Assembly: GCA_020438845.1 (NCBI GenBank)
Contig: JAGQTV010000003.1
Coordinates: forward strand, 1-35,334
Origin: Mycobacterium sp.
GTDB taxonomy: Bacteria > Actinomycetota > Actinomycetes > Mycobacteriales > Mycobacteriaceae
Direction: 5' to 3'
DNA length: 35,334 bases
In this document: in pieces, positions 35,009-35,334 of the stretch
Layout of the letters: every line of letters starts with the position of its first letter
Numbering within the stretch: position 1 is the first letter of the stretch
Program-made: the position numbers and the translations under genes
The notes under the pieces: generated by a model
Told to the model about the DNA's origin: nothing
The model's database searches: none
Seen by the model: only the letters and a program-made list of their open reading frames with translations

Positions 35009-35038
35009 ATTGTGAGATATGCATCACACTTCTGGCAA
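35009..35038 (-). promoter_or_regulatory. Candidate promoter of the giant surface protein gene
   Basis: On the minus strand, -35 TTGCCA (35038-35033) and -10 CACAAT (35014-35009) are 18 bases apart. The predicted start is near 35002, giving a leader of about 65 bases before ATG 34936. Confidence 0.4.
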
Positions 35039-35121
35039 ATAATCGATCGTTGAAACCCGTACAAACCAGGCGCGGCGCTGCCGAGCATGATGTTTCACTA
35101 TGCGCTTCCACTACCACAGCT

Positions 35122-35209
35122 TTCATTCGGACGATCGTGACTGTTGACGGCGATGTCGCCGCCGAGATCGATCGTCTTCGCCGCGATGGGGCGGGGGTCT
35201 CAGCAAAGC
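35122..35209 (+). pseudogene. 5' part of a ribbon-helix-helix antitoxin-like gene, cut by an insertion sequence
   Basis: The frame reads IRTIVTVDGDVAAEIDRLRR followed by DGAGVS, matching the start of VapB/RHH antitoxins (a TVxxDVAAEIxRLRR-like strand and helix). The usual ATG position is ATT here (35122); a GTG at 35137 is the only alternative. Family likeness stops after GVS, exactly where the insertion-sequence end begins at 35210, and the frame runs on into the element to TGA 35253. No toxin gene is seen within the window. Confidence 0.5.
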
Positions 35210-35334
35210 GGCTCTTCGCAGTTAGCAGGGGCGTTGGCGCCGGATGGGTGTGACCTGCCGTGATCGGCGGGTGCAGGCCCAGCGTACGCGGCGGCGTTGG
35301 TTGTCGGGGTTGCGGAAGCCGAAGGCGATGCGGC
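35210..35334. mobile_element. End of an ISL3-family insertion sequence (continues past the window)
   Basis: The sequence from 35210 begins GGCTCTTCGCAGTTAGC. This resembles the GGCTCTT- terminal inverted repeats of ISL3-family elements, and the transposase frame on the minus strand stops 12 bases inside it. ISL3 elements make 8-base target duplications, so AGCAAAGC (35202-35209) is the expected duplicate; the other copy would lie beyond the window. Confidence 0.75.
35222..35334 (-). CDS. ISL3-family transposase, C-terminal fragment
   Basis: The minus strand encodes RIAFGFRNPDNQRRRVRWAC followed by TRRSRQVTPIRRQRPC, then TAA at 35224-35222. The FGFRNPDNQRRR(V) block is characteristic of the C-terminus of actinobacterial ISL3-family transposases. 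Only the last 37 residues are in the window, so its integrity cannot be judged. Confidence 0.75.
   Translation of the reverse strand, partial: RIAFGFRNPDNQRRRVRWACTRRSRQVTPIRRQRPC

Overview
The window looks like chromosome of a mycobacterium (Mycobacterium or Mycolicibacterium). It is GC-rich and carries an MmpS/MmpL transporter pair, a glycine-rich PGRS-like secreted protein, a FadD15-like acyl-CoA synthetase, an Rv1900c-like hydrolase-adenylate cyclase, a mycobacterial-type type III polyketide synthase, and several start codons placed exactly where leaderless mycobacterial promoters would put them. The species cannot be told from the sequence alone.

Layout. 1-3.2 kb: the tail of an unknown gene, a strong hairpin, a possible Rrf2 regulator remnant, then a divergent pair made of an alpha/beta hydrolase (-) and an unusual condensation-domain/GNAT fusion (+). 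3.2-8.4 kb: a divergent proline-use pair, the Na+/proline symporter putP (-) and a fused proline dehydrogenase/P5C dehydrogenase putA (+). 8.5-11.8 kb: a frameshifted DUF4832-like exported protein gene, then a GntR/FCD regulator and a GlxA-type regulator. These two face away from each other across an intergenic region with two operator-like palindromes. The GlxA protein has lost the core of its DJ-1/PfpI domain. 11.8-16.3 kb: a PGRS-like secreted protein whose 3' end overlaps a convergent mmpS-mmpL operon.

16.5-23.7 kb is the most notable part. It holds a lipid-polyketide cluster with two ATGA-coupled gene pairs: DHA2-type MFS exporter, SDR reductase, type III PKS (intact Cys-His-Asn triad), ICMT-family methyltransferase and FAD-dependent oxidoreductase, followed by a long-chain acyl-CoA synthetase. 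The PKS/methyltransferase/flavoprotein trio has the order of srsABC-type phenolic-lipid operons and resembles the mycobacterial polyketide-quinone loci. FadD could supply the acyl starter. The MFS and the neighbouring MmpS/MmpL are candidate exporters.

23.8-28.6 kb: a benzoylformate-decarboxylase-like ThDP enzyme with one altered active-site position (-), then a hydrolase-like/adenylate cyclase fusion, a flavin split-barrel protein and a SAM methyltransferase (+). 28.6-34.9 kb: one giant (about 2,100 residue) exported, beta-rich, propeller-like surface protein. It shares an N-terminal signal motif with the PGRS-like protein. The right edge holds the end of an ISL3-family insertion sequence that appears to have landed in a ribbon-helix-helix antitoxin-like gene.

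No tRNA, rRNA or CRISPR array was seen.
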